Origin: Paractinoplanes maris
GTDB taxonomy: Bacteria; Actinomycetota; Actinomycetes; Mycobacteriales; Micromonosporaceae
Reading direction: 5' to 3'
Assembly (NCBI RefSeq): GCF_023544465.1
Contig: NZ_JALPVL010000009.1
Span: 62,001 to 126,000 of the forward strand
DNA length: 64,000 bases
The position numbers were made by a program, and so were the translations under genes. The stretch's first letter is position 1; the number at the start of each line of letters is the position of its first letter. Under the pieces are notes generated by a model that was not told the DNA's origin, searched no databases, and saw only the letters and a list, made by a program, of their open reading frames with translations. Shown in pieces: positions 42,301 to 50,210 of this stretch.

Positions 42301-43146
42301 ATGGCACCTCTCCCCGCACCCGTTCCGTGGACCCAGCCGCTGCCCGAGGCCTCTCCGCCGGCGGAGCTGGCCATCCATCACCTGCCGACCGGCACCTACG
42401 TGACTCGTGCGGCCTTGGCCGTCAAGGGCGGATCGTTCGGCGACAAGCGGCACTTCGCCTCGTCGGCGGTGCTGGTGCGGCACCCGCAGGGCGATCTGCT
42501 GATCGACGCCGGTTTCGGGGCCGGGGTCGCCGCGCACATCGCGATGCTGCCCCGCTTCGTGCGTGCGCCTTACGAAACGGGTCAGACGGTCAGCACTCAG
42601 CTCGACGCCGCCGGCTACGACCGCCGCCGGTTGCTCGGTGTGCTGCCGACCCACTCGCACTGGGATCACGTCAGCGGGCTCGACGGGCTGCGCGACACTC
42701 CGATCTGGATGAACGCCAACGAACGCGCATATGCGGCCAGCGACCCGGACGGCAAAGTCTTCCGCAGCGTCTCGGAGGGTCACGAGATTCACCAGTACGG
42801 ATTCGAGGCCCGGCCCTATCTGGGCTTCGCGTCGAGCTACGACGTGCACGGCGACGGCTCCGTGGTCATCGCCCTGGCCGGCGGACACACCACCGGCTCG
42901 GTCATCGTCTTCGTCGTCCTGCCCAGCGGCCGGAGGTATGCCTTCATCGGCGACCTCACCTGGCAGATCGACGGCATCCGCCGCCGCGTCGAACGCCCCT
43001 GGCTGCTGAGCAAACTCGCCGACAGTGATCCCGAACAGCTCCGGCAAGGCCTGGGGCGGATGATCGCGGTCGACGGGTTGATGCAGATCGTGCCCGCCCA
43101 CGACCTCGGCTCCTACGAGGGGATTCCTCTGCTGCAGCCGGTCTGA
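42301..43146 (+). CDS. MBL-fold metallo-hydrolase
   Basis: 281 residues. The metal motif is THSHWDHVSG (H-x-H-x-D-H), with further ligands in LAGGHTTGSVIVF and FIGDLTWQ (Asp) and the last His in VPAHDLGSY. It belongs to the lactonase/glyoxalase II-like branch. No ribosome-binding site exists because the promoter abuts the ATG. It is followed by a carboxymuconolactone-decarboxylase-like gene. Regulation by the MarR protein encoded at 45377-45886 is inferred from the shared operator. Confidence 0.9.
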   Translation: MAPLPAPVPWTQPLPEASPPAELAIHHLPTGTYVTRAALAVKGGSFGDKRHFASSAVLVRHPQGDLLIDAGFGAGVAAHIAMLPRFVRAPYETGQTVSTQLDAAGYDRRRLLGVLPTHSHWDHVSGLDGLRDTPIWMNANERAYAASDPDGKVFRSVSEGHEIHQYGFEARPYLGFASSYDVHGDGSVVIALAGGHTTGSVIVFVVLPSGRRYAFIGDLTWQIDGIRRRVERPWLLSKLADSDPEQLRQGLGRMIAVDGLMQIVPAHDLGSYEGIPLLQPV

Positions 43147-43189
43147 GCCCCGCCTTCCATCCCTCCCACTCGCGGCAGGAAGTGACAGC

Positions 43190-43576
43190 ATGGAGATGAG
43201 CGCCCGAGCCGTTGCCGGACGTGAGGTCTACGCCCGTAACTTCGCAGTGGCCCCCACCGAGGCCGAACGCATCATGAACGAACGCGCCGGGGCGGTGTTC
43301 ACCCGGGAGGCGTTCGAGGCCGCCGGAGGACCCGGCTGGCAGGGCCAGAACCTGACCGACCGCGACCGCAGCATCGCCGTCATCGCCGCACTCGTCGCCC
43401 AGAACGTGACCGACGTACGCCTGTCCACCTATCTCGGTCTGGCCCGCCGCACCGGTCTCGACGAGCAGGCCCTCACCGAACTGATGGTTCTGCTCACGGC
43501 CTATCTCGGGCAGCCGTACACGTCGCTGGCGATGGAAGCGGTCCGCCGCTCGGCCGGCCCGGTGCCGACCGCATGA
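43190..43576 (+). CDS. Carboxymuconolactone decarboxylase-like protein
   Basis: 128 residues, all helical, with LTDRDRSIAVIAALVAQNVT and TGLDEQALTELMVLLTAYLG, the conserved helices of the CMD/AhpD fold. The CxxC pair of AhpD is absent, so a decarboxylase or binding function is more likely than peroxidase. It is 43 bases after the MBL gene on the same strand, probably one operon that detoxifies or degrades an aromatic lactone; this link is inferred. Confidence 0.85.
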   Translation: MEMSARAVAGREVYARNFAVAPTEAERIMNERAGAVFTREAFEAAGGPGWQGQNLTDRDRSIAVIAALVAQNVTDVRLSTYLGLARRTGLDEQALTELMVLLTAYLGQPYTSLAMEAVRRSAGPVPTA

Positions 43577-43580
43577 CGAC

Positions 43581-44678
43581 TTATGGCTTGGTGAGCAGTG
43601 CGGGCAAGTCCGTTGGTGCCTGCCAAATCGTGTCGCCGGTGGTTCCGTCGCCGGCGAAGACGCCGGGGGCGACGAGGCGCCGGCAACCGTCGAGTTCCAC
43701 GTAGATGTCGCCCCGCGGGGTTTCCAGCCGGGCGAACCGGTTGGCCGGGGTGGTGCATGGTGTCGCTTCTCCGGAGATCTGGACCGCTCGCCTGACGGCT
43801 GCCCACCGGCCGGCCGGCAGCATGCCGCCGGAGACGAAGTCGCCCTGCGGCTTCTCGCTGTCCCGCCCGCTCGCCTTCACCTGGTAGACGCACAGTCGTA
43901 CCGATGCGGCGTCGCCGGCCGGCGGGACGAGATCGCCCTGCCAGGTGGGCGGGTAGACGCCGGTGAACCAGACCATGTCGGTCTGAACCTGATCGCATCC
44001 GCTCGCGGCGGCTTCGGCTGACTCAACCTCGCCGACTACCCGGGTGGTGACCCGGGTCCAGTGCAGCTTGTCCAGGGCTGCGGTGGCCGCGGCGAGGGGC
44101 TTGCCGCAGGTGTCGAGGGGAATCCGGGGGCGCACCCATCGGCCTTGTCCGTCGAGCAGCACCAACCGCGGTGGGAAATAACCATCCGCGGTGCAGATCA
44201 GATCCGGATCCGGTGGCACATCGCCGGTCGGCGGCTCCGGTGACGGGGGTGACGGCGGTGGCGCGTCGGGCAGGCGCAGCGCGGCGAGCAGGGCTGCCAC
44301 GTTATCGGCGCGGTCCTCGACGGCGATCGAGTCGGTGCCACCGTCCGGGCGTCGCTGCGTGTCTTCCCGGCACCTGACGGCGGCCACCGGGTGAAAGCTA
44401 CCGGCGAACTGCGGGAGTGGCGCGGCGTTGTTTCCTTCGTCCTGGGGCCGCATGGACGGTTCGCCGGCACATGCGCGCCAGCGCGGGTGGATCTGTGGTG
44501 CGCCGGACGGCCGCGGATCCGGCACGGCTTCGGCCGAGGCGAGCGACTGCGCATCCGCCGGTCCGATGTCGCTCACCTGACCCGCGCAGCCGGCCGCGGC
44601 CAGGGTGAGCACCCCACCGACCGCGAGCGCCGCGCCGACCCGGGCCATCCCGGCCGCGGGGAACCTCATCCTGATCAT
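43581..44678 (-). CDS. Putative lipoprotein
   Basis: 365 residues from ATG 44678 (MIRMRFPAAGMARV). The N-terminus is a lipoprotein signal with lipobox LAAAGC; the modified Cys is followed by AGQVSDIG. The mature part has several Cys pairs (ACAGE; VRCRE; LICTADGYFP; DTCGK; SGCDQV; RLCVYQV; TPCTTP) and a proline-rich linker PPPSPPSPEPP. No family recognised. It is presumably anchored outside the membrane. Convergent with the CMD-like gene, four bases apart. Confidence 0.75.
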   Translation of the reverse strand: MIRMRFPAAGMARVGAALAVGGVLTLAAAGCAGQVSDIGPADAQSLASAEAVPDPRPSGAPQIHPRWRACAGEPSMRPQDEGNNAAPLPQFAGSFHPVAAVRCREDTQRRPDGGTDSIAVEDRADNVAALLAALRLPDAPPPSPPSPEPPTGDVPPDPDLICTADGYFPPRLVLLDGQGRWVRPRIPLDTCGKPLAAATAALDKLHWTRVTTRVVGEVESAEAAASGCDQVQTDMVWFTGVYPPTWQGDLVPPAGDAASVRLCVYQVKASGRDSEKPQGDFVSGGMLPAGRWAAVRRAVQISGEATPCTTPANRFARLETPRGDIYVELDGCRRLVAPGVFAGDGTTGDTIWQAPTDLPALLTKP

Positions 44679-44828
44679 TTGGGTGAGCCTAAGACGCGCA
44701 GGCGTATCCACGGGCCGGTAGGAGAGTCCGTCAACGGTCCCGAACGGGTACCGGCGGAAGCCGCCTCGGGCCTGGTGGCCGCCTTTCGGGTGAATCGCAT
44801 CGGACCACTCGCTCGTGCCTTCAGTCCG

Positions 44829-45335
44829 TCATGGTTTGACGGCGCGGGTCGCGAAGTAGCCGGGCAGCCAGCCCGCGGTGGCGTCCGAGTGGTGTGGTGC
44901 CTCCTCGAACCCGGTGATGACGAAGCCCGCGGCGAGCTGGCCGCCGAGCTGCTCGCCCATGCTGTGGCCGTATTCCAGCGGAGCGTCCGCGCCGAAGAGC
45001 CGCTCGCGTTCCCCGGCCGACAGGTGCGTGACGTCGCTGTACGGCAGCTTGTGCCGGACCACCAACTCGCCGCGTTGGTCCAGCGCCTCGTGGTCGAACA
45101 GGTAGACGTCCGGGTTGAGGAAGCCGCACAGCAGCGTCCCGCCCGGTCGCAGCACCCGGAAGGATTCCCACCAGACCGGGGCCAGATCGGGGATGAACAG
45201 GTTCGAGACCGGGTTGAAGACCAGATCGAACGAGGATTCGGCGAACGCGGACAGGTCGCGCATGTCGCCGAGCACGGTCCGCAGCGGCACGCTGTCCCAG
45301 GCCACGCGGTTGTGCGCCACGGGATCAATACTCAT
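44829..45335 (-). pseudogene. Class I SAM methyltransferase with internal deletion
   Basis: 168 residues where relatives have about 250-270. The N-terminus MSIDPVAHNRVAWD jumps straight to SVPLRTVLGDMRDLSAFAES. Between these, relatives carry about 80-100 residues including the SAM-binding glycine motif. The remaining FDLVFNPVSNLFIPD, WWESFRVLRPGGTLLCGFLN and C-terminus are intact and in frame. Without motif I it should not bind SAM. It is most likely a decayed gene, but the clean in-frame join leaves room for a non-catalytic role. Confidence 0.75.
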
Positions 45336-45376
45336 CCGCCCACGCTATCCGTGGGGCCGCGCCGTGACGCAGGACG

Positions 45377-45886
45377 TCAGAGGCAGGAGCCCGGGTCTTC
45401 GCTGTCGCCGATGATGGCGAAGAGCATCTGGCGGAAGGACGCGACCTGGTCCTCGCTGAACCCGTCGAGCACCGAGGCCTCGACCGCGGCGCTGGTCTCG
45501 GCCACCTTGGCCCGCAGGGCCTCACCGCTCTCGGTGATCACCGGGATGCGCAGGCGACGGTCATGGGGAGCGTTGTGGCGAACCACCAAGTCCCGGCGCT
45601 CGAGCCGGTCGAGCTGGCTCATCAGGGTGGACTTGTCCAAGCTCAGGGTTTTGCCGAGTTCGCCCTGGGTCAGGCCGGGGGTCTTGTCGAGGGCACTGAG
45701 CACGATGTATTCGCGCAGGGTGAGTCCGTGTTTCTCGGCCTGCTCGCCGGTCGCGCTGTGCATGTGCTGGGCCGCTCGATGCAACAGCCAGGTCAGCTCG
45801 GAATCGAGCGACGGCCGGGGACCTGGGGCGTCTGTGTCCTGTGCCGTGATAGCGATCTCCCCTCTCGAACTCGTCGAAAGTATCAC
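45377..45886 (-). CDS. MarR-family transcriptional regulator
   Basis: 169 residues as the frame from GTG 45886. MarR fold: LTLREYIVLSALDKTPGLTQ, GELGKTLSLDKSTLMSQLDR and the wing RRDLVVRHNAPHDRRLRIPV. Its promoter (-35 TTGATC, 17 bases, -10 TACTTT) overlaps this GTG, so the true start may be downstream. The best ribosome-binding site, GAGAGGGGAG, is followed six bases later by an in-frame ATC (residue 13), with no ATG, GTG or TTG nearby. It is probably autoregulated and shares its operator with the MBL gene. Confidence 0.88.
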   Translation of the reverse strand: MILSTSSRGEIAITAQDTDAPGPRPSLDSELTWLLHRAAQHMHSATGEQAEKHGLTLREYIVLSALDKTPGLTQGELGKTLSLDKSTLMSQLDRLERRDLVVRHNAPHDRRLRIPVITESGEALRAKVAETSAAVEASVLDGFSEDQVASFRQMLFAIIGDSEDPGSCL

Positions 45887-45909
45887 CTAAGAAATTCTCG
45901 ATCAAGACG
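45883..45909 (-). promoter_or_regulatory. Promoter/operator of the MarR gene
   Basis: On the minus strand CGTCTTGATCGAGAATTTCT followed by TAGGTGA. TTGATC and TACTTT form -35/-10 with 17 bases between; GAGAATTTCTT is the palindromic core. It matches 42262-42284 at most positions with identical spacing. Confidence 0.75.
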
Positions 45910-45911
45910 AC

Positions 45912-46085
45912 TTACGTCAGGCTGGCCGGTAGGTGCCGGGCCAGCGTCCGCAGGCCGGCGTGGGTGTGGTCGGCCCCGGCGACGAGTTCGCGGGAGTCCG
46001 CGGGGTCGGTGATGAGCCGTTCGGCAATGACCCGGATGCGGGGGTCAGCCGGCATGGTGACGTGGATGTCGTACGGGGGTAAGGG
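45912..46085 (-). pseudogene. AraC-family regulator fragment
   Basis: Minus-strand frame reads QPLPPYDIHVTMPADPRIRV then IAERLITDPADSRELVAGAD and LRTLARHLPASLT before a stop. PADPRIRVIAERLITDPAD is the entry into the AraC helix-turn-helix of cupin-type AraC regulators. The N-terminal sensor and the second helix-turn-helix are missing. It is a remnant directly upstream of the MarR promoter. Confidence 0.5.
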
Positions 46086-46130
46086 TTGGAAACTGAGTAT
46101 TCGATCTGGTGCCGCCCCCTTGCCTGTCCT

Positions 46131-46319
46131 TCAGTCCTGGGGTTTGAGCGGTTCGTCGGGCAGGGAGCGCGCCGGCTGATCTCCGGGGGCGCCGCCGTGG
46201 GTGGGGCGCGCGGTCGCCTCCGGCGTGATGCCGGGCTCGCCCTGGGCTCGTTCCGGATGAGCGTCGCTGCCGGCCAGGGAGCCCTGTTTCGCTCCCGCCT
46301 TGTTCTCCTGGTCGGACAT
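46131..46319 (-). CDS. Small hydrophilic protein
   Basis: 62 residues, MSDQENKAGAKQGSLAGSDA onward, rich in Gly, Ala, Pro, Glu and Asp, no hydrophobic core. It is probably disordered. Similar short proteins occur at 46474, 55985 and 60256 in this window. No family recognised. The ATG lacks a strong Shine-Dalgarno site. Confidence 0.55.
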   Translation of the reverse strand: MSDQENKAGAKQGSLAGSDAHPERAQGEPGITPEATARPTHGGAPGDQPARSLPDEPLKPQD

Positions 46320-46428
46320 GTCATCAGTCCTTTCTGTTCGTCGCAGGGTGACTTCGGTGGCCTGACTTACCGTTCCGGAGCTGAGTAAACGCCCGGGGGA
46401 ACGGCAGGCGTTGGTTCGGGCCGTCCTG

Positions 46429-46437
46429 GGGTATGCG
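46429..46437 (+). promoter_or_regulatory. GGGTATGCG motif before small acidic gene
   Basis: GGGTATGCG lies 36 bases before the ATG at 46474. GGGTAT fits a sigma-B-type -10. The -35 match is poor here; better ones exist at 59201 and 60191. Confidence 0.4.
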
Positions 46438-46473
46438 CGCCGCCGGTGGCACATCTCTGAGGGGATCACGACG

Positions 46474-46632
46474 ATGAGCGACGCGGAACATCCGATCGAC
46501 ATGCTGGACGACGCGCCGGAGGGTGACGCCGTCGAGCAGGAGCAGACGGCCGGCGACGCCGGTCCGGTCACCGCCGCGACGGACGAGGGGGCGGAGGCCG
46601 ACGTGGTCGAGCAGGCCGGACGGACAGATTGA
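46474..46632 (+). CDS. Small acidic protein
   Basis: 52 residues, MSDAEHPIDMLDDAPEGDAV onward, with about a dozen Asp/Glu beyond that and almost no basic residues. GAGGGG lies ten bases before the ATG. Function unknown; the composition is that of small stress-related or disordered proteins. Confidence 0.6.
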   Translation: MSDAEHPIDMLDDAPEGDAVEQEQTAGDAGPVTAATDEGAEADVVEQAGRTD

Positions 46633-46685
46633 CCGACACCCGTCCGGGTAGGTATCAACGGCTGCTTGCCGGGTACGCGGCCGCC

Positions 46686-47156
46686 ATGACGGAGTCACAG
46701 GAAGCGGTCCTCGTCGGTGGCCCGCGCGACGGGAACCAGTTCGATTCGGCCGGCGCGGCCCTGGTGGAACTCGAGATAGACGCCTACGTCCACCGTTACA
46801 TCCGCACCACGGCCACGCGCGAGACCGACGGGCAGACCCGGCTGGTCTACAACTACGACGGCATGGTCCGCCCGGCTGTGGCCAGTGGCGCGCCTGCCCC
46901 CGGCATCCGCGAGGAGCAGGGCGTGCAGGACAGTGGGGAACAGGGCGAGGGCCTCGAATACACCGGCACCGGCGACAGCGTGAAGCGCATCGGCCAGGCC
47001 CCCACCGCCACCGACGTCAACGACCCCGAGCGGTCCTCCCGCAACACCGCGGCCGGGTCGGGCTCGGAGCCCGGCCCCGGTCCGGTCGAGCCGGCCGCCG
47101 ACGCCGGCGCCGATCCGACGGCGAGCATCGAGCCGCACAACCAGGGCGCGGTCTGA
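46686..47156 (+). CDS. Hypothetical protein with disordered C-terminus
   Basis: 156 residues from ATG 46686; an in-frame TTG at 46629 would lengthen it. The first 60 residues, EAVLVGGPRDGNQFDSAGAA and YVHRYIRTTATRETDGQTRL then VYNYDG, resemble a small actinobacterial domain with a VxGGPxDG opening and HRYxRT strand that I know only as hypothetical. The rest is Gly/Glu/Pro-rich and likely unstructured. Confidence 0.6.
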   Translation: MTESQEAVLVGGPRDGNQFDSAGAALVELEIDAYVHRYIRTTATRETDGQTRLVYNYDGMVRPAVASGAPAPGIREEQGVQDSGEQGEGLEYTGTGDSVKRIGQAPTATDVNDPERSSRNTAAGSGSEPGPGPVEPAADAGADPTASIEPHNQGAV

Positions 47157-47197
47157 TTGCCTACTGGCTGACCTCTCGATGACGAGCGGATGCCGGC

Positions 47198-47812
47198 TCA
47201 CTCGGCGACGACGCGGACCGATTTCATGGTGGGGTCGGCGGCGATCCGCCCGGTCGCCTGGTCCGTCGGCACCTGTTCGGTGCGGCCGAAGAACGCGTCG
47301 CCGGGCAGCATGACGTTCTCCAGCTCCAGCGTCCGCGGTTCCGGCAGGTCGGCCTGCGGCTGCGACTCGATGCTGCCGCGTTCGTCGACCAGCCGGCGCA
47401 GGCTTTCGACGAGCCGCTGCTCGGTGTCGTCGTCGTCGGCGTAGCTGACCTGGCCGCCCAGATGGCACTGGTCGGCTGAGCCCATGTCGACGTGGCTCAC
47501 CGCGCGCAGCCATTCGGCGGCCTGATAGCCGCTGATCCCCAGTCCCCGGACGTCGATGGTCAGGCGGAGGGGATCGAGTTGTGCACCCACTGATGATCAG
47601 AGCCGCTCCAATACCCCTTGGGACTGGCGGCGGTCGTCGAGGCCGTTCAGCGACAGCACATCCGAGGCGAACACGCCGGCGCCCACAATGTCGATCACCC
47701 GGGGATCGGCGCCACGGCCCTGTTTGTGCCCCGCTGGCTCGAACACCGTGTCACCGCGGCGCCGGAACTCCCGCAACGCCTCCAGCACCGGCACGCGTGA
47801 ATGGTCAGCCAT
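47198..47812 (-). pseudogene. Orn/Lys/Arg-type decarboxylase with large internal deletion and in-frame stop
   Basis: From ATG 47812 the frame gives MADHSRVPVLEALREFRRRG, then GHKQGRGADPRV and SDVLSLNGLDDRRQSQGVLE, the N-terminal 70 residues of a PLP-dependent Orn/Lys/Arg decarboxylase. A TGA at 47597-47599 follows. Two codons later, same frame, comes AQLDPLRLTIDVRGLGISGY and HVDMGSADQCHLGGQV, from the C-terminal third of the same family. The central 250 or so residues, with the PLP lysine, are gone, and the extreme C-terminus is also cut after RIAADPTMKSV. It is a dead gene, downstream of the YbdK-like ligase gene (10 bases apart). Confidence 0.8.
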
Positions 47813-47822
47813 GGGGAGTACC

Positions 47823-48968
47823 TCACTGTTCGATGGTCTGCCGGGCCAGGTCGGCCAGGACGGCGTTGATGTCTTGGGTACGGGCGTGGATCCGCCGCTG
47901 CCGCGCCGCGCCCGTTCCCTGCGCGCGCAGCCGGGCCAGTTGCGCCACGACCAGTTCGATGTCGCCGTGTCGCAGCAGAGCCGGGCTGACGGTGGCGACC
48001 AGTTCGTCGACCATCTCCCACGCCGGGCGCAACACCCCGCCGAGCCGCAGATCAACGAGGGTGCCGTCGAGGCCCTCGTGGGCGGCGCGCCAGTGCGCGG
48101 CCGAGAGCACACAGTCGCGGACGGATTCGACCGGTGCCCCGGCCCGCTCGTCGTCGATCATGGTGGCGACCAGCGCCCGGATCAGGGCCGCGACCAGAAC
48201 GGTGTCGTCGGCGGTCGGGCAGACGTCACCGACGCGGACCTCCACCGTCGGATACGTCGCGGACGGCCGGGCATACCAGTAGACCATCGCGTCGTCGATC
48301 ATCACGCCGGTGGTGACCAGCGCGGCCACCGTGGCGTCGTAGTCGTCCGCGGAGGCGAAGGACGGCGTCGGACCGACCCCGGGCCACCGGGTCAGCTGGA
48401 CCGACCGCCAGCTCGCGTGCCCGGTATCGGTGCCGGCGGAGAACGGCGAGTTCGCGGTCAGCGCCTGCACGACCGGCAACCACACCCGCAGCCGATCGCA
48501 CACCCGCACCGCGAGGTCCCGGTCGGGCACGCCGACGTGCACGTGGCAGCCGCACAGCGCCGGATCCAGCGCCACCGGACCGTAGCGCCGCACGATGTCG
48601 CGATAGCGCGGCTGGTCCGGCACATCGCACTGCGGCTCGTCGACCGGAGTGGCGCCGACCGCCACCAGGCGCGCTCCCGTGGTGGCGGCGGCTGCCCCGG
48701 CCATCCGGCGGTGGCGGATGAGCTGTTCGCGCAGCTGTCCCAGGTCGGTGCAGACGGAGGTGACCATCTCGACCATGCTGCGCCGCAGTTCCAGCCGGCT
48801 TTGCCGGCGTACCACGGAAGGCAGGACCGCGATGACGTCGTCGGCCACGGGGGCGTTGCGGCCGGTGTCCGGGTCCAGGAGCAGGAACTCCTCTTCCACG
48901 CCGAGAGTGAGGTGATGCTGGTCGGTGGTGTCGCGGCCGGTGGCCGCGACCGGATACGAAGTGACCAT
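47823..48968 (-). CDS. Carboxylate-amine ligase (YbdK/GCS2 family)
   Basis: 381 residues from ATG 48968 (MVTSYPVAATGRD); in-frame starts up to 49067 exist. Diagnostic blocks: LTLGVEEEFLLLDPDTG, RSMVEMVTSVCTDLGQLREQ, GCHVHVGVPDRDLAVRV, YPTVEVRVGDVCPTADD. This is the glutamate-cysteine-ligase-2-like ATP-dependent family, about the usual 370-380 residues. It could make gamma-glutamyl-type amides; the true substrate is unknown. It lies between two genes with internal deletions but itself appears complete. Confidence 0.9.
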   Translation of the reverse strand: MVTSYPVAATGRDTTDQHHLTLGVEEEFLLLDPDTGRNAPVADDVIAVLPSVVRRQSRLELRRSMVEMVTSVCTDLGQLREQLIRHRRMAGAAAATTGARLVAVGATPVDEPQCDVPDQPRYRDIVRRYGPVALDPALCGCHVHVGVPDRDLAVRVCDRLRVWLPVVQALTANSPFSAGTDTGHASWRSVQLTRWPGVGPTPSFASADDYDATVAALVTTGVMIDDAMVYWYARPSATYPTVEVRVGDVCPTADDTVLVAALIRALVATMIDDERAGAPVESVRDCVLSAAHWRAAHEGLDGTLVDLRLGGVLRPAWEMVDELVATVSPALLRHGDIELVVAQLARLRAQGTGAARQRRIHARTQDINAVLADLARQTIEQ

Positions 48969-49042
48969 GAGATGAGCCGATCGTGTGGAGGCGCCGCCCT
49001 CACCGCGCCGTCGGGTCGCGTGGCTGCCCATGTCAAAGTGGG

Positions 49043-49939
49043 TTAAACCTGGATAAGACGATCCCAAAAGAGGGCAAGAGTGGCCGCGCCGGCGAGCAGC
49101 ACGTCGATCGACGCGCGTTCGTCGCTGTCGTGCCAGTGGTCCTCCGGCAGACCGGTGCCGAAGAACAGCACCGGTGCGCCGACGACGTCGGTCAGCAGCT
49201 GGGCCGGGCCGCCGCCGGCATTGCCCATCCGTCCCACCGGTCGTCGGAATCCTTCCCGCATGGCTTGGGCGAGGACCTCGACGGCCGGGAGGTCATCCGG
49301 CGTGCGGTAGGGCTCCTGCCCGGTCTCCTCGGCCACGGTGAGCTGGTAGTCGAAGCGGTCGCTGATCGTGTCGGCGACCCACCGGCGCAGTTGTTCGCCG
49401 ACAGTCCGGGCGTGTTGGCCGGCCACGATGCGGATGCTGAGGTCGGCTGCCGCGACCGAGGGGATCGCGGCTCGGCCGGCGCCGATCGGGTCTCCGGCGA
49501 TCACGCTGATCACCTCGAGCGCCGGGCGGGTCCAGAGCCGCTCGAGGACGGTGTAGCCGGCCTCGCCGCCGATGCTGCGGGTCGGAAGCGCCGCGGCCGT
49601 AGAGGTACCGTCGCGCACCACCGGCTCGAACGGTGGGCACTGGTCCCAGTTGTCGTCCTTCGCCGCGCGCACGTCGTGGTGGCTGTAGACCAGCACCGTC
49701 GGCGCGCCGGGTGCCTCGCACCACTGCGCGTACACCGCCGGACCGCCCTCGGTGTCCCACACCTCGACCGATGGGAATCCGGCGTCGCGCAGCGTGCCGG
49801 CCAGCCAGTTGGCCGATCTGCGCACGTCGGGGACGCGCTCCGGCAGGCCGGCCACCGACCGCAGCCGGATCCACCCGCTCAGCTCCTCGACGAGGGCATC
49901 GCGATGTCTGGCGAGGAAGTCGTGCACGCCCTCGGTCAT
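49043..49939 (-). pseudogene. M20-family peptidase with frameshift and internal deletion
   Basis: 298 residues from ATG 49939 where family members have about 450. VLVYSHHDVRAAKDDNWDQC and PPFEPVVRDG are the first metal region. Next the family has YGRGASDDKG; here the motif YLYGRGASD exists only in another frame, so one base has been lost (GGTAC for GGTTAC-like). The frame then rejoins the family at GEAGYTVLERLWTRPALEV, having skipped the dimetal GEEE region and about 100 or more residues. It cannot be an active metallopeptidase. Confidence 0.75.
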
Positions 49940-50210
49940 CACTCGGCGCTCGTCGTTCTCCCCGATGGGCGCGGTCGTCGTCCGGTCCACGGTTGCCCCC
50001 ATTTCGACGTCGGAGCCGACGGCTACCCACTCCGTTGCCGACCATGCGATCGTTTGCGGCTGAGCCCGAGGTCCGCGCGGTGGCAATGGGGTGTGGCTGT
50101 GGACGGGATCGGCTGATGGCCGCGTGGTGTCGCCGGTTTAGATGTCGGCCCGGGTGGCACTCGCGTCCTGGCCGGAACCGTCCGGCCGGGTTGTGCCGGG
50201 GAGGGGCCGC

